A stretch of DNA of 64,000 nucleotides, taken from assembly GCA_900074745.1 (NCBI GenBank), contig LT598469.1, positions 434,001 through 498,000 on the forward strand. The letters are read 5' to 3'. The translations under genes and the position numbers were made by a program. The notes beneath the pieces are model-generated. The model was not told where the DNA came from. It saw nothing but the letters and a program-made list of their open reading frames with translations, and ran no database searches. The DNA comes from Lachancea mirantina. Lineage: Eukaryota > Ascomycota > Saccharomycetes > Saccharomycetales > Saccharomycetaceae. Below, piece after piece: positions 36,671 to 47,584 of the stretch; position 1 is the stretch's first letter, and every line of letters starts with the position of its first letter.

Positions 36671-38152
36671 TCAAGCCAAATAGCTCAACAAATCCATTTT
36701 CGTCACGATATGGAGAGGTTTCAAACCTTCCGTGATAACGGCAGAGGAATTCTTTTCGAAAAATTGGTTGAGATCTGCCAATGGAGTGTTTAAAGTGAAT
36801 TCGACGAACTTCTTCTTACCAGACTTATTGTCATTGTACGACGAAACGTCGTTAAAATTGTTAAGCTTTCTGAAATCGAAGAAGAGAGAGTCAATAGTCT
36901 TGGCATCGTCTCCAGAAGAAAGCTTTTTCAATAGTTGCGAAAGTGTGACGAGACCACGAAGTTTACCCTCTTCAGTAAGAACCGGCAATTGGTCAAAACC
37001 GTTGTCCGTAAGAATCTTGACAACTTCCGAAATTGAAGCATTCTCACGGACAGATACAACAGGTTTGAGGTGTAAGTCTTTGACAGTAGCCCCGTTGAAA
37101 ATATCCTTTTTCTGACCCTTGAGAGGCGCGCCAATCGCTTCATCCCAAAGCCCATTCTTCTTCAACCATTCATCATCAACAAACTTGGTCAAATAAGATC
37201 TGATAGAGTCTGGGAAGATAACCACCACGACGTCATTCTTGGTGAGTTCTGGGTGAGCAGCACAATATTCCATCAAAGCGGAAAAGGAACTACCACTAGA
37301 ACCACCAATAAGAACGCCCTCATTAGCAATCAACTGTCTGGCATATTTGAAGGAGTCGTGGTCGTCGGTCTTGATCCACTCGTCGACCAAAGAGCGGTCC
37401 AAAACGCTTGGTACAAAATCGTAGCCAATACCTTCAACTTTATACTCGTTCGAGTCTGTCTCGTTCAAGGATTCTGGTTGTGCCAAAATGGACCCGACGG
37501 GATCAGCACCGACGATTTTAATGTCAGAGTTTTGTTCCTTCAAAAATTTGGCAATGCCACTGATTGTACCACCGGTACCAGCACCTGCAAAAACCGCCTG
37601 CAATTTGTCGAACAGCTTGTAGTTGTCAAGTTGTTCCTTGATTTCACGACCCGTACCGTAGTAGTGAGCTTCAGGGTTTCTAATGTTGTTGTATTGGTCC
37701 AAAATCACTGCGCCTGGAATTTCTTTCTCGAGTTTTTTAGCGACACCAATGTGGGACTCTGGGGAATCCCACGCAGCAGCAGTTGGAGTTCTAACAATCT
37801 CAGCACCCAGCGCCTTCAATACAGATACTTTCTCGTTCGACATCTTCTCAGGTAGCGTAATAATCGTACGGTAGCCTTTCACGGCACCCATTAGAGCCAG
37901 ACCAATACCTGTGTTACCAGAAGTTGGTTCGATAAGCGTGGTTCTTGAGGGATGGATTTCCCCCTTCGATTCCGCATATTCGATCATCGATTTGGCGATT
38001 CTATCTTTGATAGAACCTCCGGGATTGTAAAATTCCAACTTGGCAAAAACTCTTGGTTTGACACCTAGAGCTTGTGGCAACTTGGTCAACTCAACCATAG
38101 GGGTGTTCCCCACCAGGTCCGCGACATTGCTGCGAGAATCATATTGTGACAT
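36671..38152 (-). CDS. CYS4: Cystathionine beta-synthase
   Basis: The 493-residue enzyme (S. cerevisiae 507) condenses serine and homocysteine to cystathionine, the first step of reverse trans-sulfuration to cysteine. The PLP fold-type II domain shows the Schiff-base lysine in PGGSIKDRIA, the substrate loop EPTSGNTGIGLA and the PLP phosphate loop GAGTGGTISG. The C-terminal third carries two CBS domains (LKPVVSVRENASISEVVKIL, and the last ~60 residues). There is no N-terminal heme-binding segment, as in yeast. S. cerevisiae CYS4 is YGR155W beside PTI1 (YGR156W); here YGL-series genes are interleaved between them. Confidence 0.98.
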   Translation of the reverse strand: MSQYDSRSNVADLVGNTPMVELTKLPQALGVKPRVFAKLEFYNPGGSIKDRIAKSMIEYAESKGEIHPSRTTLIEPTSGNTGIGLALMGAVKGYRTIITLPEKMSNEKVSVLKALGAEIVRTPTAAAWDSPESHIGVAKKLEKEIPGAVILDQYNNIRNPEAHYYGTGREIKEQLDNYKLFDKLQAVFAGAGTGGTISGIAKFLKEQNSDIKIVGADPVGSILAQPESLNETDSNEYKVEGIGYDFVPSVLDRSLVDEWIKTDDHDSFKYARQLIANEGVLIGGSSGSSFSALMEYCAAHPELTKNDVVVVIFPDSIRSYLTKFVDDEWLKKNGLWDEAIGAPLKGQKKDIFNGATVKDLHLKPVVSVRENASISEVVKILTDNGFDQLPVLTEEGKLRGLVTLSQLLKKLSSGDDAKTIDSLFFDFRKLNNFNDVSSYNDNKSGKKKFVEFTLNTPLADLNQFFEKNSSAVITEGLKPLHIVTKMDLLSYLA

Positions 38153-39588
38153 TATGGGCCTTCTGGGCTTTGTTTGCTTGCGTTGTGGGTGTTAGTAATT
38201 GTTCAAAGTTAACTATGGTGATATCTTGTAAAATCTAACTTTTTGATGTGGCTTCAACGATGGAAAAAATGTCAGCACACTGTGATGATGTGATAACAGA
38301 CAAGAAGCACGAGAAGAAAGAAAATCAAGACGTAATGTTAGCCTGTGGGTAATGTTTCATGTGCTGCCCTTTCTTGCGATTTTAGTCGGCTTTTTTTCGA
38401 AATTCTGAGCCGTCCAAATGACGCAAATATTCAATATTAATGTGAAACGAGCTTTCTGAAATTATTGGCTTATTGACTCATTGCGGATTGAGCACTTCCC
38501 TAGGAATGGTCAGTGCTTCGATTTTCCCGAAGTAATCTTCTCTAATTGCCCCTGGTGGGAATTTCTTTGTTCTTTAGTAAGTTGTAGTATTGCTTGATTT
38601 GAAGATGTGAAAATGATGGGACCACATGCACGTATGTGGATTGATGAATCATGTTGAATTAACAGATGCAACACGAAAAGCTCAGAACAGTCTTGGCATC
38701 TCAAGGCATATTTACTTCTGGTTTGGCAATTGAAAATCATTAATCTGACCCGCTCGATTATTACAAGAATCTCAGAATCGGTTCCTATGGTCTCAGATAT
38801 GACGTGAAATGAAGTATGCCAAATGAAATGTTCACCTTGTATGTAAGAAGACAGCTCTTGGGGTCATATTCTAACCAAATTGTACTCCATCGCATTTTCA
38901 TCGTACAGTGTTCATCTTGCTTGTCCCAGGATCTGTGTGATTCTCCCAAGCAGGGAGTGGCATGTAATTAGCAAAGAATCCAATTTTTGGATACGCGAAG
39001 TATGAATTGCCTTGAAATGCTTTAGGCCCGGGCAATCAGCTACGATCTAAAAGGATTTTTCAAGTTTTACTGATTTGGAGCAGTATATCACACCAACACA
39101 CATGCCATCAGCACTAAAAGAAAGATAAATTTCATGAACCGATCGCTGACGTTGCTTATCACTAGCGTTCTGTAGGCGAGGCCTTTTGTAGGCCTATCGA
39201 GCCAATTCTCTTGGCAAACAAGTTGGTGAGCAGAAGTGCGGCACAATTACTAGTTCCCTAACTTTTACCAGACTTAAATTCGTCACAATCGTGAGCAATT
39301 GAAATTTATTCAACATCTTTTACAACATAATCTCTCGTATCCCGAAAACCCTCAAATACTCAAATTACTCGAAATCGATTCACTTTTGTGACGGGAAAAG
39401 CTAGTGTAGATTACTTCTTGTCCTTCTTAACCATTATTTTGCTAGTTAAAAGCAGTTCTAGCTCCACCTCACAGGTTTCTTCATCTTTGTTTTGTCTCTA
39501 CTTTATCTTTGTTATCGGCTCATCTATCAATGGTGAAATAATCATCGCCAACTTAATACCTGTTCAGTCCCCCAGCCAGACACAAGAA
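38153..39588. other. Divergent intergenic region CYS4/VPS20
   Basis: This 1.44-kb gap is bounded by the CYS4 start (leftward) and the VPS20 start (rightward). The frame of VPS20 stays open upstream to 39388 without the family sequence. A 76-codon minus-strand frame at 38510-38740 has no recognisable features. No CACGTG or TGACTCA site is seen near CYS4, and no RNA gene is recognised. Confidence 0.5.
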
Positions 39589-40245
39589 ATGGGCCAAAGG
39601 GGAAGTAAAATCGAGGTCACCAAAGCTGATAGAGCTATTCTCCAGTTGAAAATATCCAAGGACGAAATTCACAAGTATGCCAGAAGAACCGAGTCGCTGA
39701 TCGCGAGTGAGGACTTGCAATTAAGAAATATTATCAAAGCAGACCCCAAGGCAAGCAATAAGAACCCACGAGCACGACTCTTACTTAAAAAGATCCATTA
39801 TCAGAGACGGCTTTTAGAGCAAGCCTCTGATCAATTGATAAATCTGGAAAATATGGTCGCGACCGTGGAGTTTAAGCTTGTAGAACAGCAGTTTATAATA
39901 GGACTTCGACAAGGTAATGAAATTTTGACCAAATTGAATAAAGAATTTACGGGGGTAGATGACCTCATGGACCAAGTTCAAGACCAAATTGCGTATCAGG
40001 ATGAAATAGATCAAGTGTTGTCGAGCAGCATTGTGGGAAGTTATGAAGATGAGTTAGAGAGAGAGCTCAAACAGCTAGATAGAGAGGTTAATGGATCAGT
40101 GAAACAATCCGAAATGCCGTCAGTAGAAGGACCCACGAAACAGCCTGAAATGCCTTCGGTAGAAGGACTTCCAGAGCCCCAGCCGGAACGTGAGGAACCC
40201 GCGGTAGAGGAAGAACGACCACACGAAGCACCACTGCTGGCGTAA
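39589..40245 (+). CDS. VPS20: ESCRT-III nucleator Vps20
   Basis: The ATG at 39589 gives 218 residues beginning MGQRGSKIEVTKADRAIL, aligned with S. cerevisiae MGQKSSKVHITKTDRAIL. Gly2 with Ser6 fits N-myristoylation, which attaches Vps20 to endosomes. The long helical hairpin (RLLLKKIHYQRRLLEQASDQ, LINLENMVATVEFKLVEQQF) and the block VDDLMDQVQDQIAYQDEID follow. The acidic tail carries two related repeats (SEMPSVEGPTKQPEMPSVEG), a probable MIT-interacting segment. It is YMR077C in S. cerevisiae, out of place in this YGL/YGR block, so its position marks a rearrangement relative to S. cerevisiae. It is convergent with HEM2, only 64 bp away. Confidence 0.96.
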   Translation: MGQRGSKIEVTKADRAILQLKISKDEIHKYARRTESLIASEDLQLRNIIKADPKASNKNPRARLLLKKIHYQRRLLEQASDQLINLENMVATVEFKLVEQQFIIGLRQGNEILTKLNKEFTGVDDLMDQVQDQIAYQDEIDQVLSSSIVGSYEDELERELKQLDREVNGSVKQSEMPSVEGPTKQPEMPSVEGLPEPQPEREEPAVEEERPHEAPLLA

Positions 40246-40309
40246 ACCGGGACAACTTTGCATTCATTATGTACAAATAATAAGAATTGAATAGGAAAGA
40301 AGCGCAGTT

Positions 40310-42695
<2,386 letters not shown>

Positions 42696-42902
42696 ATGGT
42701 ACGTTCAGAGCAAGAGCCACAGAACAATAAACACGCCGTGGAGGGTAGTACAGAGAGCCGATACTGCGAACCAGCACTTCAGCACTGCGCAATTCAACAA
42801 CGGCCATGCTTCATTGGTGGTACTCCGGATATCAACATCACCATTGCAGTGAAAAAATTGACGGTTGACGCTCGTTCTAACAAAAACACATTGCCAGGGA
42901 TC

Positions 42903-43613
42903 ATGTCCCACAGCTGTGAACAGGAGCACCATGAGTGCTCGCCACCACCACCAGAAACGAACGCTAGCCAATCGTTATACGATTTCATTGACACTGCCAA
43001 AACGGTGTGTTTGAATTGCGTCGGCAAGGGAAACTCCGGTACAGTGGCAGAATGTCTTCTAAAATCACAAGAACAAAAGTTCAACGTTTCTAGTTATATT
43101 GAAAGTGACGCAGATTGCCAGGTTCTAGTGCATATCCCCTTTACGAGCAATTGTCGCATTTTTTCAGTGATCATAAGATGCAATCAAGCAGAAGACGACT
43201 TACTAGGTTCACCAAAGACAATCAAACTTTACAAAAACTTCCGGAAGAACATCGATTTTGACACTGTCAAAGATATGAAACCTACGCATCACTTTGAAAA
43301 TCCGCAAAACGTTGGGCTCGCGGATCCGGGCTCAGAAGAATACATACAGGACGAATCCAGCTTCGTTGAGCATCATCTTCCAAGGCGGCATTTCCAGAAT
43401 TGTCACTCGTTGACCTTACTCATTGATGACAACTGGGCCGCTGACGAGGATTTACTAACGCGCTGTTACTATCTTGAGCTTCGCGGAGAGTGTTCTGGCA
43501 ATTTACCTGCTGGAGACGGTATTCCTCTCATGGCGGTTTACGAAGCGGCTCCCAGCCCACTTGACCATAAAAAATTAGAATCTGAGCAAGAAACTACAAA
43601 TTTGGGCATGTAA
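42903..43613 (+). CDS. PITH-domain protein (PITHD1-like), with possible -1 frame extension
   Basis: From the ATG at 42903 the protein has 236 residues and starts MSHSCEQEHHECSPP, like PITHD1 proteins (MSHGHSH...C). The frame also has an ATG at 42696, adding 69 residues of no clear character. The PITH domain (about 20-205) is marked by CLNCVGKGNSGTVAECL, ESDADCQVLVHIPFTSNCRI, IKLYKNFRKNIDFDTVKDM and the RRHFQNCHSLTLLIDDNW strand. PITH is the proteasome-interacting domain of thioredoxin-like TXNL1; the free-standing form has no settled role. The end (DHKKLESEQETTNLGM) begins a coiled coil that stops abruptly; the -1 frame continues it to 43921 (see the separate entry). I do not know an S. cerevisiae orthologue. 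Confidence 0.88.
   Translation: MSHSCEQEHHECSPPPPETNASQSLYDFIDTAKTVCLNCVGKGNSGTVAECLLKSQEQKFNVSSYIESDADCQVLVHIPFTSNCRIFSVIIRCNQAEDDLLGSPKTIKLYKNFRKNIDFDTVKDMKPTHHFENPQNVGLADPGSEEYIQDESSFVEHHLPRRHFQNCHSLTLLIDDNWAADEDLLTRCYYLELRGECSGNLPAGDGIPLMAVYEAAPSPLDHKKLESEQETTNLGM
43598..43604 (+). promoter_or_regulatory. Slippery heptamer A AAT TTG, candidate -1 frameshift site
   Basis: In the PITH frame the heptamer reads A-AAT-TTG, the X-XXY-YYZ pattern. It is followed after four nucleotides by a perfect 7-bp stem, TGTAAAT (43609-43615) with ATTTACA (43641-43647), with a 25-nt loop containing an inner CGC/GCG pairing. The zero-frame TAA lies inside the stem at 43611-43613. The spacing is a little shorter than the usual 5-9 nt. 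Confidence 0.4.
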
Positions 43614-43921
43614 ATCGCCTGGAGTCTGCTGCGAACAACAATTTACAAGAAGCTATCACGAAACAAGAAAATCTGAGACGGTTGTTCAAAAACCTTCGAC
43701 AAAGAACCATCAATTCAACCAGGCAAACTTTCTCTCATTCATCAACACATCCCTTCCAACTGCTTGCTGCAAGCCTTTTCGACTTCAACGTCACCTCGGC
43801 CTTTCTTTATATGTTGATCATTGCTTCAATTTCGCCACTAACTGCTTTTTATTTTCACATGGAAAGAAGATTAACATGTGAAAGATCACTGAAAAATAAG
43901 ATCAAAACTAAGGCTTCTTGA
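43604..43921 (+). CDS. Coiled-coil and membrane extension in the -1 frame of the PITH gene
   Basis: This frame has no usable ATG near its start, so it would be made only by -1 frameshifting from the PITH frame or was recently cut off from it. Its 105 codons continue the heptad pattern (HVNRLESAANNNLQEAITKQ, then ENLRRLFKNLRQR), then a Ser/Thr-rich linker, a hydrophobic stretch of ~25 residues (FDFNVTSAFLYMLIIASIS and on) that could be a membrane anchor, and a basic tail ending KNKIKTKAS. The coiled coil reads smoothly across the frame change. A single-base change in this strain, or an assembly error, would give the same picture. The end of the frame overlaps two UAS-INO sites of CHO2. Confidence 0.4.
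   Translation, partial: GHVNRLESAANNNLQEAITKQENLRRLFKNLRQRTINSTRQTFSHSSTHPFQLLAASLFDFNVTSAFLYMLIIASISPLTAFYFHMERRLTCERSLKNKIKTKAS
43852..43861 (-). promoter_or_regulatory. UAS-INO (Ino2/Ino4) site 1 of CHO2
   Basis: TTTTCACATG on the plus strand is the inverse form of the Ino2/Ino4 element CATGTGAAAT. It lies ~250 bp upstream of CHO2, a classic inositol/choline-repressed gene. Confidence 0.7.
43875..43884 (+). promoter_or_regulatory. UAS-INO (Ino2/Ino4) site 2 of CHO2
   Basis: CATGTGAAAG matches the CATGTGAAAT consensus at nine of ten positions. It lies 14 bp from site 1 in the opposite orientation. Confidence 0.7.
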
Positions 43922-44107
43922 TCAACATTAACGTAGCTATTGCGCTGTCTTTGAGTCGAGAACAATTGCTAGGTTGGGTTACTACGAGTCGGCGTTACAT
44001 CTACAAAGCTTGAATCCTCAGTGACGAATTCATTGTTAATTTGCATTGATAGTGGTGCAATTGATTTGTAAGAGTGAATCAGCATTGACATTTACAAAAA
44101 TAGGAGA

Positions 44108-46588
44108 ATGGGCTCTGGTAAAAGAGTTTCGATCGTAGCTGAGCCGCAGGCTAGAACTAGATCCAGCAATGTGTCATTTACGCCGGCCAAAACTCACGAT
44201 ATGGTGAGATCGCTTTTCGATCCCACATTGAAAAAATCGTTTTTGGAGTGTTGTATCAGCTTAACTTTGATTGGGAACGCCTTGTTGTGCTACTACATGG
44301 CTCACAAACTAGGTGTTCCTTTTACTAAAAAGTTTTTCCTTTGGCAGTACATTTTTTGGAGGTTGTGTTACAATTTGGGGATAGGTATAGTCTTGCATTT
44401 CCAGTCGAAATATGAAGTGTTGACCAATTATGCTAAAGACCGTGCGCTTTTTTCAAAGAAGAACTCTGGATGGCTTGCCAAATTTTGCCAATTTGAAATT
44501 AATACCAAAATGCCTTCCTCGTACAAAATTGAGTCCTATCCGGAAGAGTTCAACGTATGGCTTTTGTTCCGTCAAATTGTTGATCTTATTTTGATGCAAG
44601 ATTTCACCACTTACATCCTTTTCGTTTGTCTTTCCATGCCGAGTTCTCTTTTTGCCAGCTACAATGTTAAGATGTTTCTCGGAGTGGCTATGATAGTTTT
44701 CAACATTTGGGTCAAACTGGATGCGCATCGTGTGGTTAAAGACTATGCATGGTACTGGGGCGTATTTTTTTTCTTTCAAGATTCGAAGTTGGTATTCGAT
44801 GGTGTTTTTAACATTTCACCTCATCCCATGTATTCTATTGGCTACCTTGGTTACTACGGATTGAGCCTGATTTCCGGTGATTACAAGGTCCTTCTCATTT
44901 CTTTGTGGGGTCATTTACTACAATTCCTGTTCCTCAAGTATTGTGAGAACCCCCATATTGAGAAAATTTATGGTTCAGAAGATGCAAGCGACAGTAACCG
45001 GCAAATTGACGATCTCTTGAGAAAAGAAAACCAGAATTATGCCAAACCTTTGATAACGAAGGGACTTTGGTTTATGAACTTCGATTTTTTGAGGATTTCC
45101 GACTATTTTACTGTGTTAACAGCACTCGGGGCAATAGGTGTTGTCTTTGTTATTCAACCTTCGGCCAATTCTTTGTTTCTTGCAACGAGTGCTGTCAAGC
45201 TCCTGACGTTTTCGATTTTGTCCTTTATTCTATACAAGCAATCGACCTCCAAGTGGTTCACGAAGCTTTTCCTGGAGAATGGTTACACTCAGCTTTACTC
45301 GTATCAGCAATGGCAATTCATTTACAATTTTTGCACTACAATGTCTTATGTCTTCCTCATCCTACAAACATGGTTCCAATTTAGGCTATACAAGTCCAGA
45401 GATTACACTCAAGTTATTTTTGGCTTTCTTCTGTGCTCTCTGCAAAAATGGTGCGACGATGAGATTCTCGGAGCAATATCAGAATTCGGCTGGTTTTACG
45501 GTGACTTTTTTCTTCCCAATTACATCAATACCCCACGTCTGACTAGTCAAGGTATCTATCGTTATCTCAGCAACCCAGAAAGATTTTTGGGAGTTGCAGG
45601 TGCTTGGGGTGCCGTTTTAATCACTGATTTCTCATTAGAAAGTATTGTTATCGCTGGCATTTGGACCCTGACAAATATCTTTCTGGTTAAATTTATAGAG
45701 GAGCCTCATATCGAAAAGGTTTATGGTCCTTCTGAGAGACAGAGTGGAGTCAAGAAAACGTTAATGGGTTTCAAAGCTCTTCGAAGATTTTCCGAAATAC
45801 TGGAAAAAGTTGAAACAAAGCTCACGGAATCCGTCTTGTCAAATGACGTTTTAACTGACGATGACGGATCGCACACAGATGAGTCTCAATGGGAAGAGAT
45901 AGTTGAAATTGCCTTGCAGAACGTCACAACCAATCTTGCTCCAAACTGCGAAATTGAAGTAGCCGGTCAATCTTCAAACGCTCTCACGATACCAGGCCCA
46001 ATCATCGTTACTTGGAAACTGTCTCCTAAATTCTATAACAACGACGACTGGCTTGGAATATATCGAGTGTTGGAAACAGGAGATGACCGTCATAGAACCA
46101 GAATATCTTCCAATGGTCGCTGGACCGCTACTCAAAGGAACGTTTACTCCCTACGCAACAATGCGGATGAGTCAGTTTTATCCTTCAGGAAAACAGTTCA
46201 ATTTGTTGAGGGCAAGGTGCAGTTCGACTTCTCGAAGATGTTTTATGAAGAAGGCATATACGAGGTGAGGTACCATAGTAAAGGATCACACAACGTATTA
46301 ATGATATCGAAACCTTTTAAACTGTCTTTTCCCCAAATCGATGCTTCAACTCCAGCATCATTGGCAAAAGATCTATTAACCTTCTTGCAGGAATCGCAGG
46401 CATCAACTTCTCACAAACTGGCGCCAGGGAGAAACAAGCCATGTTCTCAAAAATGTCTGAAACAACTTGTCAAATTCGGAACCGGTGTCGATCTCTCTAC
46501 AAAATTTCTGAAAGAAGTCAATTACGATGTTGACGTCATTTCCCGTCGCGCTTGCGAAATTAGAGACACTTTGGCGAGCATGAGTTGA
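44108..46588 (+). CDS. CHO2: Phosphatidylethanolamine N-methyltransferase Cho2
   Basis: The 826-residue ER membrane protein (S. cerevisiae 869) carries out the first methylation of phosphatidylethanolamine on the way to phosphatidylcholine. Two PEMT-like units are visible, each with hydrophobic helices and an ending of the type ENPHIEKIYG (about 280) and EEPHIEKVYG (about 540). The SAM-binding segment NISPHPMYSIGYLGYYGLSL lies in the first and the LSNPERFLGVAGAWG stretch in the second. The C-terminal ~280 residues are soluble with a beta-rich domain (PIIVTWKLSPKFYNNDDWLG). Two UAS-INO sites precede it. It is YGR157W, with MTR3 (YGR158C) following, as here. Confidence 0.97.
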   Translation: MGSGKRVSIVAEPQARTRSSNVSFTPAKTHDMVRSLFDPTLKKSFLECCISLTLIGNALLCYYMAHKLGVPFTKKFFLWQYIFWRLCYNLGIGIVLHFQSKYEVLTNYAKDRALFSKKNSGWLAKFCQFEINTKMPSSYKIESYPEEFNVWLLFRQIVDLILMQDFTTYILFVCLSMPSSLFASYNVKMFLGVAMIVFNIWVKLDAHRVVKDYAWYWGVFFFFQDSKLVFDGVFNISPHPMYSIGYLGYYGLSLISGDYKVLLISLWGHLLQFLFLKYCENPHIEKIYGSEDASDSNRQIDDLLRKENQNYAKPLITKGLWFMNFDFLRISDYFTVLTALGAIGVVFVIQPSANSLFLATSAVKLLTFSILSFILYKQSTSKWFTKLFLENGYTQLYSYQQWQFIYNFCTTMSYVFLILQTWFQFRLYKSRDYTQVIFGFLLCSLQKWCDDEILGAISEFGWFYGDFFLPNYINTPRLTSQGIYRYLSNPERFLGVAGAWGAVLITDFSLESIVIAGIWTLTNIFLVKFIEEPHIEKVYGPSERQSGVKKTLMGFKALRRFSEILEKVETKLTESVLSNDVLTDDDGSHTDESQWEEIVEIALQNVTTNLAPNCEIEVAGQSSNALTIPGPIIVTWKLSPKFYNNDDWLGIYRVLETGDDRHRTRISSNGRWTATQRNVYSLRNNADESVLSFRKTVQFVEGKVQFDFSKMFYEEGIYEVRYHSKGSHNVLMISKPFKLSFPQIDASTPASLAKDLLTFLQESQASTSHKLAPGRNKPCSQKCLKQLVKFGTGVDLSTKFLKEVNYDVDVISRRACEIRDTLASMS

Positions 46589-46617
46589 GTTGAGTTGAGC
46601 ATTTCTGATCTTTTTTT

Positions 46618-47334
46618 CTATTTTGTCTTCACTATGTAATCGAGCATGGCATTGCGGTTCTGTATATAATGTCGCCTGCACTTATCAACCGTCACGGCGT
46701 AACTGCCGTTGTTGTCAAAGTCATTGTCTGCCCAGAACCCCACAATCTCGTCTCCATTTCTGATGAAAGATATCACTGTGCCCTTGTAAGATCCTGCGCT
46801 GACTGTGTCCAAAGTCTCGATCCCAGCATCGATCAAAGCAAGCATAATGGCGTTGATGCAAGCTGGAATAATTGCTTCGAGTGATGATGTTCCAGAAGGT
46901 CCCACATATTGAATTAAATTCAGGAAAATGTCGATGCCCGATTTTGGGTACCTATTCAAGTTTATAACGGCTCTGAATACACTTGCCAGAAAGTTGCAGA
47001 GCTCTTTCACTTCTCCTGCTGTGAATTGCTCCAAAGTGTTCTCTTTGAACTGTATCGAAAGCGCTGCCCTTGCGCTAAACGTTCCTCGCGTTGGTCGAGG
47101 ACCGTAAACACTGGCCAAAAGTAAGATATGTTGGTCATTTTTGGTTGGAGATGCAATCTCTAAATATGCAGATCCGTTGGCATTCGTCACAATGCCTTGT
47201 TGAATATATAGCGTCTCATCACCACTTTGAGTCTCTTGTAAGTGGGCGTCTTGTAAATTACCGTCAGCGCTTGCAAATTGCAGCGGTTTTGCGTTTAAAG
47301 GCCCCAGAATCCGTCTTCTATCGGCAACGTTCAT
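46618..47334 (-). CDS. MTR3: Exosome core subunit Mtr3
   Basis: The 238-residue RNase PH-fold protein (S. cerevisiae 250) is one of six ring subunits of the RNA exosome, used in rRNA, snoRNA and mRNA 3' processing and decay. It begins MNVADRRRILGPLNAKPLQF like its relatives. The PH fold shows the YLEI...VYGPRPTRGTFSARAALSI strand and YPKSGIDIFLNLIQYVG, and the yeast ring subunits have lost catalytic residues. A TGAAAATTTC element near 47442 resembles the RRPE of ribosome-biogenesis genes. It is convergent with CHO2 (29 bp apart), as in S. cerevisiae. Confidence 0.94.
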   Translation of the reverse strand: MNVADRRRILGPLNAKPLQFASADGNLQDAHLQETQSGDETLYIQQGIVTNANGSAYLEIASPTKNDQHILLLASVYGPRPTRGTFSARAALSIQFKENTLEQFTAGEVKELCNFLASVFRAVINLNRYPKSGIDIFLNLIQYVGPSGTSSLEAIIPACINAIMLALIDAGIETLDTVSAGSYKGTVISFIRNGDEIVGFWADNDFDNNGSYAVTVDKCRRHYIQNRNAMLDYIVKTK

Positions 47335-47584
47335 CGAATATAAAACAAATCACTGAAAAGTATTCAACTGTGGTATTAAAGATGGTATTATAAATGCTTC
47401 CTCGATGGTGGATTACATACAGATGCTTCGATTGTCTTGATGAAAATTTCAATTCGTTTCCCGTGATGGTCTTCAACGTCTTGACGAGTAGGCTGGACCA
47501 GCCAGCCGCAAAGCGCTGTAAGCTTAATGATTTATAGTCGTCTCTAGACGGGATTAACCGTCTGGTACCGTCTGGTAAGTTGTC

